Shown here one piece after another: positions 40,342 to 51,769 of a DNA stretch of 64,000 nucleotides. This DNA is from Hippopus hippopus (lineage: Eukaryota; Mollusca; Bivalvia; Cardiida; Cardiidae), in NCBI GenBank assembly GCA_946811185.2, contig OX328110.1, forward strand, positions 15,678,456-15,742,455. Reading direction: 5' to 3'. The position numbers were made by a program, and so were the translations under genes. Every line of letters begins with the position of its first letter. Position 1 is the stretch's first letter. The notes under the pieces were generated by a model. It was not told the DNA's origin and made no database searches. It was given only the letters and a program-made list of their open reading frames with translations.

Positions 40342-40740
40342 TGTATGGTAAATTGATCCAACTCGCGTTTCTATGAAGATAAATAAAAAAAAACATTTCC
40401 AGATTTTCTGAATTTTAAGTCATTGTGCCTGGTCTTACCTTTATCCAGTAAACCCTCTTTAGTTATGCAAGAATCAATTGATAAATCACTTCTTAAGGAT
40501 CATTTTAGAATTATAAACGACTGATTCATTTTAAATAACTACAAAGTTTCGAACTCGAACATTCCATAAACATAATTAGCTCGGTTGTTAAGTCTTGAAA
40601 CAATTTCAAAAATTAACTTTCTCTTAAACCTGTGAGAGGCTCAACATGGGAAAAATTTTGGTCACATTTTCAATAAGTTAGAGACGTGTCTGTCTTCTAT
40701 ACTCTTTCAAATATCAGCACATAGATCAGAAGCTCAAAAA
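40342..40740. other. Intergenic stretch
   Basis: No coding signal or repeat recognised. Confidence 0.4.
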
Positions 40741-40743
40741 TAT

Positions 40744-40820
40744 TGAAGAAGAGGAGGGGGAAGAAGAAGAAGAAGAAGAAGAAGAGGAGGGAGAGGAGAG
40801 GGAAGAAGAAGGAGAAGAAG
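40744..40820. repeat. GAA/GAG-rich microsatellite
   Basis: (GAAGAA)n with GAG interruptions. It continues at 41095-41170 after a SINE, so the SINE landed inside it. Confidence 0.85.
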
Positions 40821-40821
40821 A

Positions 40822-41094
40822 TTGGTTGGTTGGTTGGTTGTATTGGGGTTTAACGCCACTTTAACAGCTAAGGTCATATCATGGCGGTTGGTGACGCACA
40901 TGTGTTTCCTGGCTTTCTCACACCAGTACTAACACAACTTTCTTTCCAAAGCCACCGACTACTTTTCTCACATGCTTCAGCAGAGGTGAGAGGCGAAAAT
41001 ACGCCGGAAAGAAAGTTCGCCTCAACCGGGTATCGAACTCACAACCACCAGGTCATGAGTCCGACACGCTCACCACTGAGCCACCCGGGCGGGC
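40822..41094 (-). mobile_element. SINE, second subfamily, inside the GAA microsatellite
   Basis: Minus strand: CCCGGGTGGCTCAGTGGTGAG A box and GGTTGTGAGTTCGATACCCG B box. The body holds GCGAACTTTCTTTCCGGCG and ATGTGCGTCACCAACC; tail GGCGTTAAACCCCAATACAA. Nearly identical to 46868-47136, which suggests a young subfamily. Confidence 0.85.
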
Positions 41095-41206
41095 AGGAGA
41101 AGAAGAAGAAGATGACGATGATGATGATGATGAAGAAGAACGAGAAAAAGAAGCAGAAGAAGTAGAAGAATAAGAACCAAGGGTAGAAAACACTCTGGGA
41201 GTAAGA

Positions 41207-41430
41207 GCAAATTCTTTCAGAGAATTGGTGATAGTCATTGCGTCAGGAATATAACTGAAACCGTGTTCAAAATAGTGTTAATCAATATGTGTGCTAGCAG
41301 TCAGTGGCTTAGAAAGAATGGTGTGTACAGTTTGCGTCAAGAAACTGCAGGAACTCGTGGGTAGGTGCACCGGCAGCTGTAGTATAACTGAAATATCCTT
41401 GAAACCGACATTAAACAACAAACAATCAAA
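41207..41430 (+). mobile_element. SINE, 5'-truncated
   Basis: AGAGAATTGGTGATAGTCATTG, CAGTCAGTGGCTTAGAAAG, GTAGGTGCACCGGCAGCTG, tail CCGACATTAAACAACAAACA. Confidence 0.7.
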
Positions 41431-41439
41431 AAATCCAAT

Positions 41440-41735
41440 TCGTTTGTTTGTATGGTGTTTTAGTGCCGTTTTCAATATTCATTTTTATCGCGGCGGCCAG
41501 CGAACCATGCTATGCTTTCCTCAAGTTTCTCTTACCAGTTATGCCTCCCAAGCAACTGGCCGCTTTCCCACATAACTTTCATAGATACAATGGTCAGCGG
41601 TGAGCGAGGAATGAATGCTGTCGTTATGACTATCATCAATCCTCGGAAAGAAATTGGTCGAGCCGGGGATTTGGACCAGCGAACCCCCTGTTCTCAAGTC
41701 CTGTGCGCTTACGAATGCGCTACTGGGGCTCGGCA
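41440..41735 (-). mobile_element. tRNA-derived SINE
   Basis: Minus strand: GCCCCAGTAGCGCATTCGTA head, CAATTTCTTTCCGAGGATTG body, tail ACGGCACTAAAACACCATAC. Confidence 0.8.
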
Positions 41736-41876
41736 GCAAATAAACAAACATACAGATAATTTGTATGTGTAAAAAGACAGACAGAGGAAAAATTATAACC
41801 CGTTGTGTTCCTCAAATCAATCATGCTTAGAACGGCGTGAAGATCTTTATTGTTTTAGTCCTTACGTAGGCCAAGA

Positions 41877-42082
41877 ACTCTTTCACTGCCAACAAAATTG
41901 ATTTAAACTGTTCTCTTTCCCTAAATGTATAGTATTTGTTGCATTAGAAACTTATTTTAGTGAAAAAAAAGCATAAGGCAACGGACGGTGTAGATCCAAG
42001 ATCAGACTGCACGTTTTGTGCAGTCTGATCTTGATCTACGCTGTCCGCATAAGGTGTCCCTGGCGACATTAACAGTAAAGGA
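41877..42082. mobile_element. MITE family B/B2 hybrid
   Basis: Left end AACTCTTTCACTGCCAACAA; hairpin GACGGTGTAGATCCAAGATC and mirror; right GTCCGCATAAGGTGTCC. Confidence 0.65.
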
Positions 42083-42237
42083 ATCAATCAAAATAGACAC
42101 TCTTTCAGTCAAGAAACGAATTACTATATAGCAATGTCAAGTTGCTATTTGAATTCTTGTTTGTACATAACAGACAGTGTAGAATTAAATCGGCCTACAC
42201 ATTATGTGCAATCTGATCTTGATCTTCACAGGATCTT

Positions 42238-42452
42238 GATTTTTACCAAACGACAAAAATTTTGACTTGTCCAGTTTTAAAGCATTTGCAGACGACAAAT
42301 TAAGTGTAGCTCAAATGATGAGCTTTGTCTCTGAAAGGGTAGAAAACATTATGGGAAAAGGAGAAAAGAAATGGTTACCAGCATTTTCTCGTTTTCAAAA
42401 GCCTTTTTTTTCTGAGGGTTATTAAAACTAGTGATTGTTGGGTAAAGGATTG
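42238..42452. mobile_element. MITE family C (reverse)
   Basis: TTTACCAAACGACAAAAATTTTG to GATTGTTGGGTAAAGGATT. The hairpin is shortened on its right side. Confidence 0.7.
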
Positions 42453-43157
42453 CAGATCCATATCGATCACTGATTTTCAAAGGCATTGTCTTCACTCCAC
42501 ATTGTTAGCAAAAGTGTTCATTTCAGTACACTCTACTGTTATAACTCTTATCCTTTTGGGTTAGTACAGATAAATGTCCCCAAAGGTGATGTTACTTTTT
42601 GACTGGTCGCCTCTGGGTACAGAGACGATCAAGACAAAAACAGTTGAAAGCTCCGCACAGATTTTGTGCGCAAGTTTGAACGCTTATAATTTCGCAAATA
42701 CAGCACAAAACTATGAGTTAAACATACCTGTTGCTTGCGTATTTAATAACCCTTCGTTTGAAATAAAAATATTTTTAATTTAAACGCTGAACACAAGAGA
42801 AAATCGTGCATTTCATTTGTTGCTCGAGTTGTTCACGTTCCCGAAAACACACAAAATGGCCGCCACGCACGATAAATTTCCTCAGTGATGTTTCCGAGAT
42901 TTACATGTTATAAACGACTTCTACAAGCTCTTAATGTAATGAAGGGTTTAATAATTTGTCTTTGGTCATGTTTGTTACTAAAAGTTAATTGCATTTCGCT
43001 GCAATACAGATTAAATCGACGAAACATAGTCAGTATAGCGCTTTATCTTTGCTACAGGAAAATTTACGATGGACTTGAGACGGTACGGTGTACAATAAAT
43101 GTCAAAATATGAAAAAAAAAAATCACCGTAGCGTCTCATTATTCAGACTACCTTTTG
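42453..43157. other. Intergenic stretch
   Basis: Nothing recognised. A locally GC-richer patch, CAAAATGGCCGCCACGCACG, at 42852-42871 has no gene signal around it. Confidence 0.4.
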
Positions 43158-43378
43158 GCTCGTCCTTTCCTAAGTGGTTAAGGCGAATTTCAAAACAAGG
43201 GATCCTGAGCTCGATCTTCCACCGGCGTTGCCGTTAACTTTAAATGACATGTGAAAAAGAAGCGAAGAGCTGTGGCCTAGTTCTGGTAAGACCAAGGAAT
43301 TATATTGCCAAGCGATTTGTCAGGGTAATTTAACGAAAAAGTTGTTGAAAGCGACGTAAAAGTCCATCTAAACAAACA
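43158..43378 (+). mobile_element. SINE, diverged
   Basis: TCCTTTCCTAAGTGGTTAAGG A box, GAGCTCGATCTTCCACCGGC B box, GTTGTTGAAAGCGACGTAAA and a CTAAACAAACA tail. Confidence 0.65.
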
Positions 43379-43423
43379 TTACTACAAATTTGAAATTATA
43401 GGTTACACAACAGCGTCTTCACC

Positions 43424-43636
43424 CTTAGGCTACTTTGCGTGACTCACTGACCTTTTGCGGACAGTGTAGATCAAGATCAGACTGCACAGAACGTGCAGTC
43501 TGATCTTGGATCTACACTGTCCGATAACGAGATGTTTCCCCCCCCCACCCGGAAAATTATACTGAAATAACATTATTCGGATTTTTACTATCGCTTTGAA
43601 AGTTTCATTTCACTTATTTGGCAAGATAAGGGTTAA
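43424..43636. mobile_element. MITE family B
   Basis: CACCCTTAGGCTACTTTGCG to GGCAAGATAAGGGTTAA, perfect hairpin, (C)10 at 43540. Confidence 0.8.
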
Positions 43637-43737
43637 CCGTCAGAATACTGAATTAATGAAATGGACCTTTCCAAACAGGAAAAAAAACATAAAACATTGT
43701 TATTTCCAGGTTGTTTTGGCCAAAATATGTAACAAAA

Positions 43738-43848
43738 TAGAGGACAGTGTAGATCCAAGATCAGACTGCACGTTTTGTGCAGTCTGATCTTGATCTGCAC
43801 TGTCCGCAAAAACAACTTAAGTCGGTTCCAGCACTTTAAGGGGTCAAA
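43738..43848. mobile_element. MITE family B, half copy
   Basis: Hairpin GGACAGTGTAGATCCAAGAT and mirror, then CAGCACTTTAAGGGGTCAA. Confidence 0.65.
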
Positions 43849-44362
43849 ACATGAGCAAAGATAGTGTCTTTCGTAGGAAGTTAAACCATAGGCCTCTGAA
43901 ACTCCATTGTTCTATCAAGGAATAATGAAATTTAAATTATCGGACACCGTTACTATAAATAGCATATTGGCGGTTCCCTCTTTATCATATATGCAAGTCT
44001 TACTATATACATGTACGATATAGAGGGAGTCGTCTATTTATAGAAACGGTGTTAACGAAAATTTGGGTATACTCCGTAATATACAAGCGAATGCACCAAT
44101 GTGCTATAAGTGTTCGATGATCAACCAAGGAAAATCTTAGTGTTCCGTGATAGACCAACAGAGCTTAAAAGGCCTGTGGTTAAGGTGTTGTAATCATGCC
44201 CACGTCGTAATTTGATTAAAAAGTGCTCTGTTACAGACGTTTTGTCGATTTAATTTCTAGTTTTACAAAATTTACTGATGGGAATTATATGCTGAAAGAC
44301 AAAACCAAAACAAAAAATCAGAAAACTCATGATATTTAGAATTCAGCCTTGCTCTGAAAAAA

Positions 44363-44608
44363 AAAGGGAGGTTAATGCATCTCTGTGATGCATTACACCA
44401 AGCAGGTCATCGCATACGTAATGGATCTATAGAATTCATTTTGTTTAATGACTGATTGAATCACGGGGTGGAACGGTCCTTTGACTCGTAGAAAATTGAC
44501 AATTAGCAAAATGTATCGACCAATGTCAGCCTGCGCCGTCCGCGCAGGCTGACATTGGTCGATACTTTTTGCAGATGCATTAAACCCCTTTTCCCAGAGC
44601 ATGGTTCA
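44363..44608. mobile_element. MITE family D (reverse), complete
   Basis: GGGAGGTTAATGCATCTCTG to AGATGCATTAAACCCCTTTT. The AGCCTGCGC..GCGCAGGCTG foldback is at 44505-44575. (GT)n follows at 44617-44649. Confidence 0.8.
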
Positions 44609-44614
44609 ACTCTA

Positions 44615-44650
<36 letters not shown>

Positions 44651-44825
44651 AATGATCAATGCTTTCACTTACCATTCTAATTTTGATTCTAATTCTAAAT
44701 TCCAACAGGAACTATTAGATTGTTTAAGATGTTCTCTCTCGGGCAACCAAAACTGCTAGTCCTAGAATTTAGAATAAAGACAGAGCTAGGATTGTTCGAA
44801 CCCTGGAAACACATATAGAGGTCAT

Positions 44826-44970
44826 GCGCGGTGAAGAGGGGGCTTAATGCATCTGCAAAAAGTACCGACCCTGGTCAGCCTGTGCAGTCGACGACGACTG
44901 ACTTGGGTCGTTACCTTTTGCTCTTGGTAAATTTTCTTCGTGTCAAAAGACCATTTTTCCACATGTACGA
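44826..44970. mobile_element. MITE family D, partial
   Basis: GGGGGCTTAATGCATCTGCA, core diverged to GTCAGCCTGTGCAGTCGACG. Confidence 0.6.
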
Positions 44971-45351
44971 GGGGTATAAAAGCTCTGATGTGACACCTTA
45001 ACACTTGAACAGCTCAGAAACCAGTGCAAGGCAATATTTTGCGTCCCATATGAAACAGGAAGCGCAAGGACTTAATAACGCAGCAGCTGAAATTAGTCTG
45101 TCGCATCAGGGGAAGTCAATCGGATATCAAACGACCTTTGTTTTTATTCCTAGACTGATAGACATATGAAATGGGTATTTTCAATCACTAAAAAAAAAGC
45201 CTTGTTCTCCCAATTTCTTTGGCTAATTTGGTGAGAAAAAAATACCATAAGATATCTGACGGCCTGGATCCATGACCTGACTGCAGTTCCATGCAGTCTT
45301 ATCTTGTTCTACATTGTTCCTTATAACACAAAGCTTTTACATGCAAGGATT

Positions 45352-45565
45352 TTACCCATACCCTGCTAAACGAGTGAAAAGAAACTTTCAAGCCGATAGT
45401 AAAAACCCATATTTAGCCATTCCAAAGGTATTTTAGGGGGAAGAACATCTTCTACGCAGACAGTGTAGATCCAAGATCAGACTGCCCCTTCTGTGCTGTA
45501 TGGTCTTGATATGCACTGTCCGCAAAAGGTCCTTGAGTCGCGCTTACCAGCCTAAGGATTTAAAG
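45352..45565. mobile_element. MITE family B (reverse)
   Basis: TTTTACCCATACCCTGCTAAACG to ACCAGCCTAAGGATTTAA. The hairpin has several mismatches. A decayed B hairpin precedes it at 45255-45320. Confidence 0.7.
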
Positions 45566-46867
45566 TCTGAGCAACCCACATCTATAATCCTCAAATATCA
45601 ACATCCAGACAAACCCATGGTGTGATTTTGAAACAAAAGATCTCGTTATTTTTCCTTAAAGGTTTGACCGTTTTGCTATAACCTGAACAACCAATTTTCG
45701 TAATCGTACACTATCAGGCGACCGCTAAACTCTTTGCTAACTCTACGACGAAACGATTTTCCCTTAACCCTTATACCCTCTCATAGTACAACGCAAGTCA
45801 ACATAACTATAGCATATTTATTTTAAATGGTAACGTGGTATAGAGCACTTGAGAGAGCAAGCGTCTATACCTACAAATACATTAGATACATCACAATTAA
45901 CCGTAAACAAATATATATGTTGTAATTCACCGACTCTTGTTTAGCTTGACCGAACTTGACGAACTACGCCTGTCCCCCTAGATGCTGTCTGCTACAACAA
46001 AAACCTTTGTTGAGCATACATAAATGCTGGTATGAGCAGCGACACGAATATATGAATACATACGGCACATATGCATTGTTCAATTACAGCTCAATCCAGT
46101 ATGTACAATACATGACTATATGTAATACCACATAATATTAGTAATGAAATGGTGATTTCCGTCTCTTTCAACAGTATTTTTGACCACATGAGCATCGTTC
46201 ATTACATTTATTAATTATTCTATGGCCGACTCGCCCAGAAAAAACCAAAGATAAAAAACTACATGTAGAAAAAACTCTGGAAACCTGTGTCCATTTGTCA
46301 ACGGCTAGTGCCATGGAATGTTGGACCCCATTCAATGAATTGGATTTTAAGCTACCGAAAACAACTTCAATGAATTGTAAATGACAATATCAACGCCGGT
46401 GGAAATCAAGTGATTTCTTTTGGAAATGATACTACTGTATCGATGGTATTCTTGCAAAGAATCAGCGATAGTGCTTCAAAGCTCCTGTGCTAAATCATGT
46501 ACCGCAAGGTACGCAAGATTACCTCACGAAAGAAAAAACGTCTGTACGCGTTGCCCTCTCAAAGCGATTGAACCTTGTACCAACTACATGTACAGCATGC
46601 TTATCATGAATCCCGTGCTTTATACCCTACACGTACATATCGAAGCGTCATCGAACAAGGAAAAATAATTTCCTTCTAATTCGTTCCTCAAACGTATGAA
46701 ATTATATGTCCCTTAACCCTTAGACCCTCTCATAGTACAACACAAGTCAACATAAATATAGCATATTTATTTCAAATGGTAACGTCGTAAAGAGCACTTG
46801 AGAGAGCAAGCGTACACCTGGTCGAAAAGAACGGGAGAACGAAAGGAATATCGAATAATACCATTCG

Positions 46868-47136
46868 TTGGTTGGTTGGTTGTATTGGGGTTTAACGCCA
46901 CTTTAACAGCTAAAGTCATATCATGGCGGTCGGTGACGCACATGTGTTTCCTGGCTTTCTTACACCAGTACTAACACAACTTTCTTTCCAAAGCCACCGA
47001 CTACTTTTCTCACATGCTTCAGCAGAGGTGAGGGGCGAAAATACGCCGGAAAGAAGGTTCGCCTCAACCGGGTATCGAACTCACAACCACCAGGTCATGA
47101 GTCCGACACGTTCACCACTGAGCCACCCGGGCGGGC
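46868..47136 (-). mobile_element. SINE, second subfamily, 11-bp target duplication
   Basis: AATACCATTCG at 46857-46867 and 47137-47147. Same structure as 40822-41094, with few differences. Confidence 0.9.
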
Positions 47137-47147
47137 AATACCATTCG

Positions 47148-48300
47148 AACATCCAACTGAAGAAATAGGAAATAACAATTATACTTGCGTACTTAAGCAC
47201 TCAAAAACGACGTAAAAACGCTTTCTTTACAATAAACATCTTTCTTCACTCTTGAATTCTTGTTGAACTGCATCATTTACGTATGAGCAATACCAGTACT
47301 TCTATGAATGGACTGGGAATCATTTCTCAACGTGTAATGCGAACTCAGTGGAATTATAGAAATGTATCATTGCCATGAACGGTACAGGAACTTCTTACCG
47401 TTACAGGATAATGATAAATCTATAAATGAACTCGACGAAATAAGCAAAGAAAAATAGAAAACATTCTGCACAAATTCCCAACCATGCTCAATTATGAACT
47501 CAAATGAACCAGCGTATATTCGAAATATCACATATCAAGGCAAACATATCGGTCGCTGTCAGTTAAATACGATTCAGAGTAATAAACATTAATTAGTAAT
47601 TTACATAACATAATTCTGTGAACTAAGCAACAGTAATTCAGACATACGAAACAAGCAAAAAACCCAAGCATAACACAGATTATTCTTCGTTGTGAATGAG
47701 AATGTTTGTAACATGGAATGCATTATCTCAGTATTAATGAAATTCTTTCTGAACAGATGGCTTGAACAATTGCTGTTCATGCCTTCTGAAGTTTTCGCTA
47801 TAACAGAACAATCTGAGAAGAAAGACCATATCAAAAAACTCGAGTTAACTTTATAGCACAAATATGTGTAAGAGAAGTTCATAACTAACATTTACGCAAT
47901 TAAGTAATGGAATCGAGCAGTAATACGGAATAAAGAAACACCAAGAGAGTTCGTGACCACTTCTCAATCTGACCGATCACTGTCCAACTGCAACATACAT
48001 ATTTCTGTCGTAGTCGTTTTTGTGCGAACTGCTGTGGACGCCACTCAACGAATTAAAGAAGTAGGACACAGTCAGTCTTCACCAAAATCTCTAGTACATC
48101 ATTTGTGTGATTTCTACGACTTCGAAAACCATAACGTCTATAAATTATAAAAAAAGAACTGTACACAGTGTAATGCAATCGCTATACATAGTCAATTCCT
48201 CATAAATGACCTTTCTTAATGCAATACTAAACCGATTTATGGATGGCTTTTGGCGCAGGTACTTATTTGCATCACAACCTTTTCCTACCTGTGCCAACTA
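47148..48300. other. Intergenic stretch in the duplicated zone
   Basis: No coding or repeat signal recognised. Confidence 0.4.
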
Positions 48301-48310
48301 GCCATAAAGC

Positions 48311-48830
48311 TCAGTGCTACAAAGCACTAATTAATGCTTAACTTTCTCAGTGCTACGTCACACAACATAACCTCTCAGTGCTATAAATCCACATTTTATA
48401 ACCGCTCAGTGTTCAAGTTTGTACCGACTCCTTGCATGTATTCATTTTCAACACAACCATCCCTTATTTTAGTGTACAAAAAGCATGAAAGCTCAGTGCT
48501 TCAATGCACGAGTACATTAGTATTCAGTGCCACAAAGCACGGAAATACCTGACAAGCTACCGTACACACAGGAGCATAAAGCACCCAGTGCAAGTGAACA
48601 CAGAAACTAATGAAAAAACGAGTACTGCAGTGTACATAAAGCATAAAGCCAAATCCTACAGTGCAATAATCGCAATTATTCCGCTAAGACGCAAACAGTA
48701 AGCGCCCGTGCACACAGAACTCTTAAGTACTAATTTGCATTACGCTTCCGTATTAGTGAATACACAAAGAAAACGTAGAAATCAGTGCTACAGTTCACTA
48801 ATCATGACTATCCAGTGCCACAATACACAA
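48311..48830. repeat. Dispersed CAGTGCTACAAAGCAC motif cluster
   Basis: Eleven or so versions of CAGTGCYACAAAGCAC in about 520 bp (48311, 48349, 48377, 48406, 48494, 48526, 48583, 48628, 48659, 48784, 48812), separated by non-repeated sequence of uneven length. Confidence 0.7.
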
Positions 48831-49606
48831 AAAGCCTTCTTATTGCTACAGAGCTATACACCATGGCAAACACCATGAACAACATACCAATACCCTAGTA
48901 CTATGAAACACAATATGGCAAGCGCCATGACGAGAACTGAAACTTCGCCAGCAATTCTAAAGGCAGCCACGCCTTGACCCACGACACAGTGGTACTCTAA
49001 AACATAATATGGCAAGCGCCACGACGAGAACTGACACCTCGCCAGCAGTTCTAAAGGCAGCCACTCCTTGACTCACTACGCTCTGAGCGCCAAACATAAC
49101 TACGTAATAATAATATTACTAATTGACCAGACTCAGTTACAATAAATTAATTTTACTTATCTTCTCTATTAATTTGGGGTTTTCCTTCTGTGGTGCTTTT
49201 TAATGTCTGCATGCTACCATTCACCTGACCATTCCGACTTGTGTAAAGGCAATCCCGCCGGAAGTACTACCCCACCACAAGCCATGTATGAAGCAGACGA
49301 TTTTTTCTCACAAGCCATACACTCATGAAATGTTGCCTTCCCTCTGTTTTTTGTCCATCTGAATTCTGAAAAGTCAGGTAGTGAATCATAAATGACAATG
49401 GAATAATGTTAAATGCTAATATCTAATTTTTTCGTGTTAGCAGTCTTTCCCTCCCTCTCATCACCAGCAATTCTAAAGGCAGCAACGCCTTGACTCACGA
49501 CGCTCTGAGCGCCAAACATCGTGCTTGGTATTGAATTATAAAAATAACTACGTAGTAATTATATTACTTATTGACCAATCATAGTTACAGTAAATTAATT
49601 TTACTT

Positions 49607-49786
49607 ACCATCTCTAATTTGGATTTTTCCTTCTGTGGTGCTTTTTAATGTCTGCCTGCTACCATTCAGCTGCCGTTCCGAGTTGTTTAAAGGCAATCCC
49701 ACCGGAAGAGTTACCCCAACCTGAAATGTCCCTGTTCCACCATGAAATCTTAAACACCGAAATCCACCTTTTTTTCCACGCACCAC
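49607..49786 (-). pseudogene. Exon-like open segment of unknown identity
   Basis: The minus strand is open for about 60 codons (GGFRCLRFHGGTGTFQVGV, then LPVGLPLNNSERQLNG) and ends at a strong donor GAGATG|GTAAGT. The block Z duplicate at 49150-49335 retains LPAGLPLHKSE after an acceptor-like CTGACTTTTCAG, then has a stop. It may be a duplicated gene remnant or an exon of an unknown element. Confidence 0.4.
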
Positions 49787-50109
49787 AGTGAATTATCATG
49801 ATTGAATTATCATGACCCGCAGTACATTAATAAGGATTCGTAATTAATACTTATCTTATGAATACACTTTATCTCTTGCAAAACATCTTGTCTTCAGTTC
49901 GACAGTTGGTACTGCAAGTCTTAAAACAAGACACTCCTATTCGAAAAAGAAGCTTCATTTGTAATCGAAGTGCTTGTATGAACTCTGCCAGTCAGTCGTC
50001 ATATTTCCGAAATAGAAAACCGACAAGCAGGTACAAAGAAAAAACGTCTGTACGCGTCGCCCTCTCAAAGCTGATTGAACCTTGTACTAACTACATGTAC
50101 ATGCTTATC

Positions 50110-50135
50110 ATGAATCCCGTGCTTTATACCCTACA
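50110..50135 (-). promoter_or_regulatory. TATA-box-like GGGTATAAAGC in block X
   Basis: Minus strand GGGTATAAAGCACGGGATTC; the same sequence occurs in the other block X copy at 46609-46628. Position upstream of the exon-like segment fits a promoter, but this is inference. Confidence 0.25.
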
Positions 50136-50284
50136 GCTACATATCGAAGCGTCATCGAACAAGGGAAAATAATTTCCTTCTAATTCGTCCTCAAACGTAG
50201 GAAATTGTATGTCCCGACAACGTTGAACGCTTTTACAGAAGATGAAATAAATATGCCTGAGTTGATGGGCAATTATTATCGCAA

Positions 50285-50375
50285 AAGTAGAAAAAAAAAA
50301 TGGGGAAAAAGTGAAAATGCTGGCTGCTAGCATTTTATCCTTTTCCCACAATGTTTTCAAACATCTTCATCTTCA
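50285..50375. mobile_element. MITE family C, hairpin only
   Basis: GGGGAAAAAGTGAAAATGCTGGC and mirror to CACAATGTTTTCAAA. Confidence 0.55.
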
Positions 50376-50444
50376 CGAAGCTAGCTCGATCATTCATGTG
50401 CCATCCTGGGAAAGTGACAATAGCTGCCAAACATAAATAAAACA

Positions 50445-50760
50445 CGTGTTAAAATGCATTTAAATGTAAATCGTACCATTTAAAAGTATGGAAAATATTC
50501 TGCAGATGACAATCTGTTATTGTACGGTCGGTCCAAGTGTTAGTCGCTAGCAGAGAAAGCAATTTCAAAATTAGGTTAAAATATGTCAGGTAACTCTATC
50601 CTTTGTTTACTCTTTGCCTGATTTAAAATTCATTTTTCTGCCAGCGACTAACATTTGGACCGAACGCACAAGAACAGATTGCCATCTTCACAGTAATCTC
50701 CATACTTTTAAATAGTATGATTTAAATTTAAAAGCATTCTAACATCTGCTTTAATGTTTT
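50445..50760. mobile_element. Inverted-repeat element (family E)
   Basis: Left arm TGCATTTAAATGTAAATCGT, CCATTTAAAAGTATGG, GGTCGGTCCAAGTGTTAGTC; the right arm mirrors these in reverse (GCGACTAACATTTGGACCGA, CCATACTTTTAAATAGTATG). Loop about 100 bp. Single copy in the window. Confidence 0.7.
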
Positions 50761-50959
50761 GGCCGCTATTAGGCGTTTAAGCTGTGCTAAGAATGATCTT
50801 GTAGGCACTCCTAAAACGATCAACGCTGCCATGGAAGAAGAAATTTGAAAAAAAATTTTTTTTTTTTTGAATTTTTACCAAATACAAAAGCTTCTAGACT
50901 TCTCTAAATTTACAGGAACTGTGGGCAACAAACTCAGTGTGGTCCAAAAGCAAGCATTT

Positions 50960-51100
50960 GTTTGAGTAGAAAACATTGTAGGAGAAGGGGAAAATGCTGG
51001 TTACCAGCATTTTCTTCCTTTCCCTCAATGTTTTCATAAGCCTATTTATTCAGGTTTTTTTAAAAAAAAAAAAAACACCAGATAGCTTGGTAAAAGGTAG
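50960..51100. mobile_element. MITE family C (reverse)
   Basis: GTAGAAAACATTGTAGGAGAAG with a near-perfect mirror, poly-A/T at 51056-51073, then AGCTTGGTAAAAGG. Confidence 0.65.
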
Positions 51101-51760
51101 ATCTGTTTTGCACCGAGAAGCAAGAAATCAAATTATGTACTACCATTTTTCATTAAATTGTGTCGTCTCAGTTTTTTGCTATTGAGAAAGAGAAATTTCA
51201 GAGGAAAAAAAGAATAAATCAGAGGATCGCTTAACGAATGTCAAAAGCAATTTTGAAAATAACCGTTGTTAAATCGACGAAAACAAATTTAATTCTTTTT
51301 AATGTTAGGGTTTAATGTCTAAAAGCATTGGATTTTGACAAATTACGTCATTCAAATAACTATATAAAAACGAAAGATCTGTTAAAATCCGAAAAACAAA
51401 ACATGGTTGCATGTAAATGCATTCAACCTTCAGATAGGATTGTTTACTTATTTGTAAAAGACATCGCTGAAAGTATTTTCCTTATGACATGGCAGCCAGT
51501 ACACCTATCTATTCGTTCCTGGGTCCATATTCACCAACCGTTGTAAATTGCATTCTTCGTAATATTCTTGATTTACCTAGTATTGCAATTTCTGATTAAT
51601 ACATGTATAATAATTTGTTTTAGCTAGTCAGGAGTTGCGTTACTTTGAAATTTAGAGAATGGTTTGATAGACTAAAAGAACTATCATGAATGGTTGGTAA
51701 AAACAAATTCTGACTTTCTGCTACACACCACACTCACAGCAACAGTTGTACGTGACTCTT
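51101..51760. other. Intergenic stretch
   Basis: Nothing firmly recognised. 51525-51670 weakly resembles the unit at 63830-64000 (TTCACCAACC, GCAATTTC, GCGTTACTTT). Confidence 0.3.
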
Positions 51761-51769
51761 TGTGACAGA

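Larger units (their letters stand above)
45700..50220. repeat. Zone of duplicated gene-like blocks
   Basis: Block X: 46527-46711 and 50040-50215 (CGTCTGTACGCGT.GCCCTC, ATCATGAATCCCGTGCTTTA). Block Y: 45770-45870 and 46711-46805 (CTCTCATAGTACAAC.CAAG, GAGCACTTGAGAGAGCAAGC). Block Z: 48955-49270 and 49465-49710 (GCAATTCTAAAGGCAGC, CTCTGAGCGCCAAACAT, CTTCTGTGGTGCTTTTTAAT). The Z copies carry splice-like and coding-like signals on the minus strand. I cannot name the element or gene family. Confidence 0.6.

Noticed and set aside
40881..41165. 94-codon open frame, duplicated at 46923-47168
   Set aside because: Both are antisense readings of SINE copies.
42840..42900. Short GC-richer patch as a CpG-island promoter
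   Set aside because: Too short, with no exon or transcript signal nearby.
49858..50172. 104-codon plus-strand frame ending in a sequence shared with 46420-46668
   Set aside because: The shared part is block X of the duplicated zone. The two frames differ in their first halves and lack recognisable motifs, so the similarity reflects DNA duplication, not shown coding.
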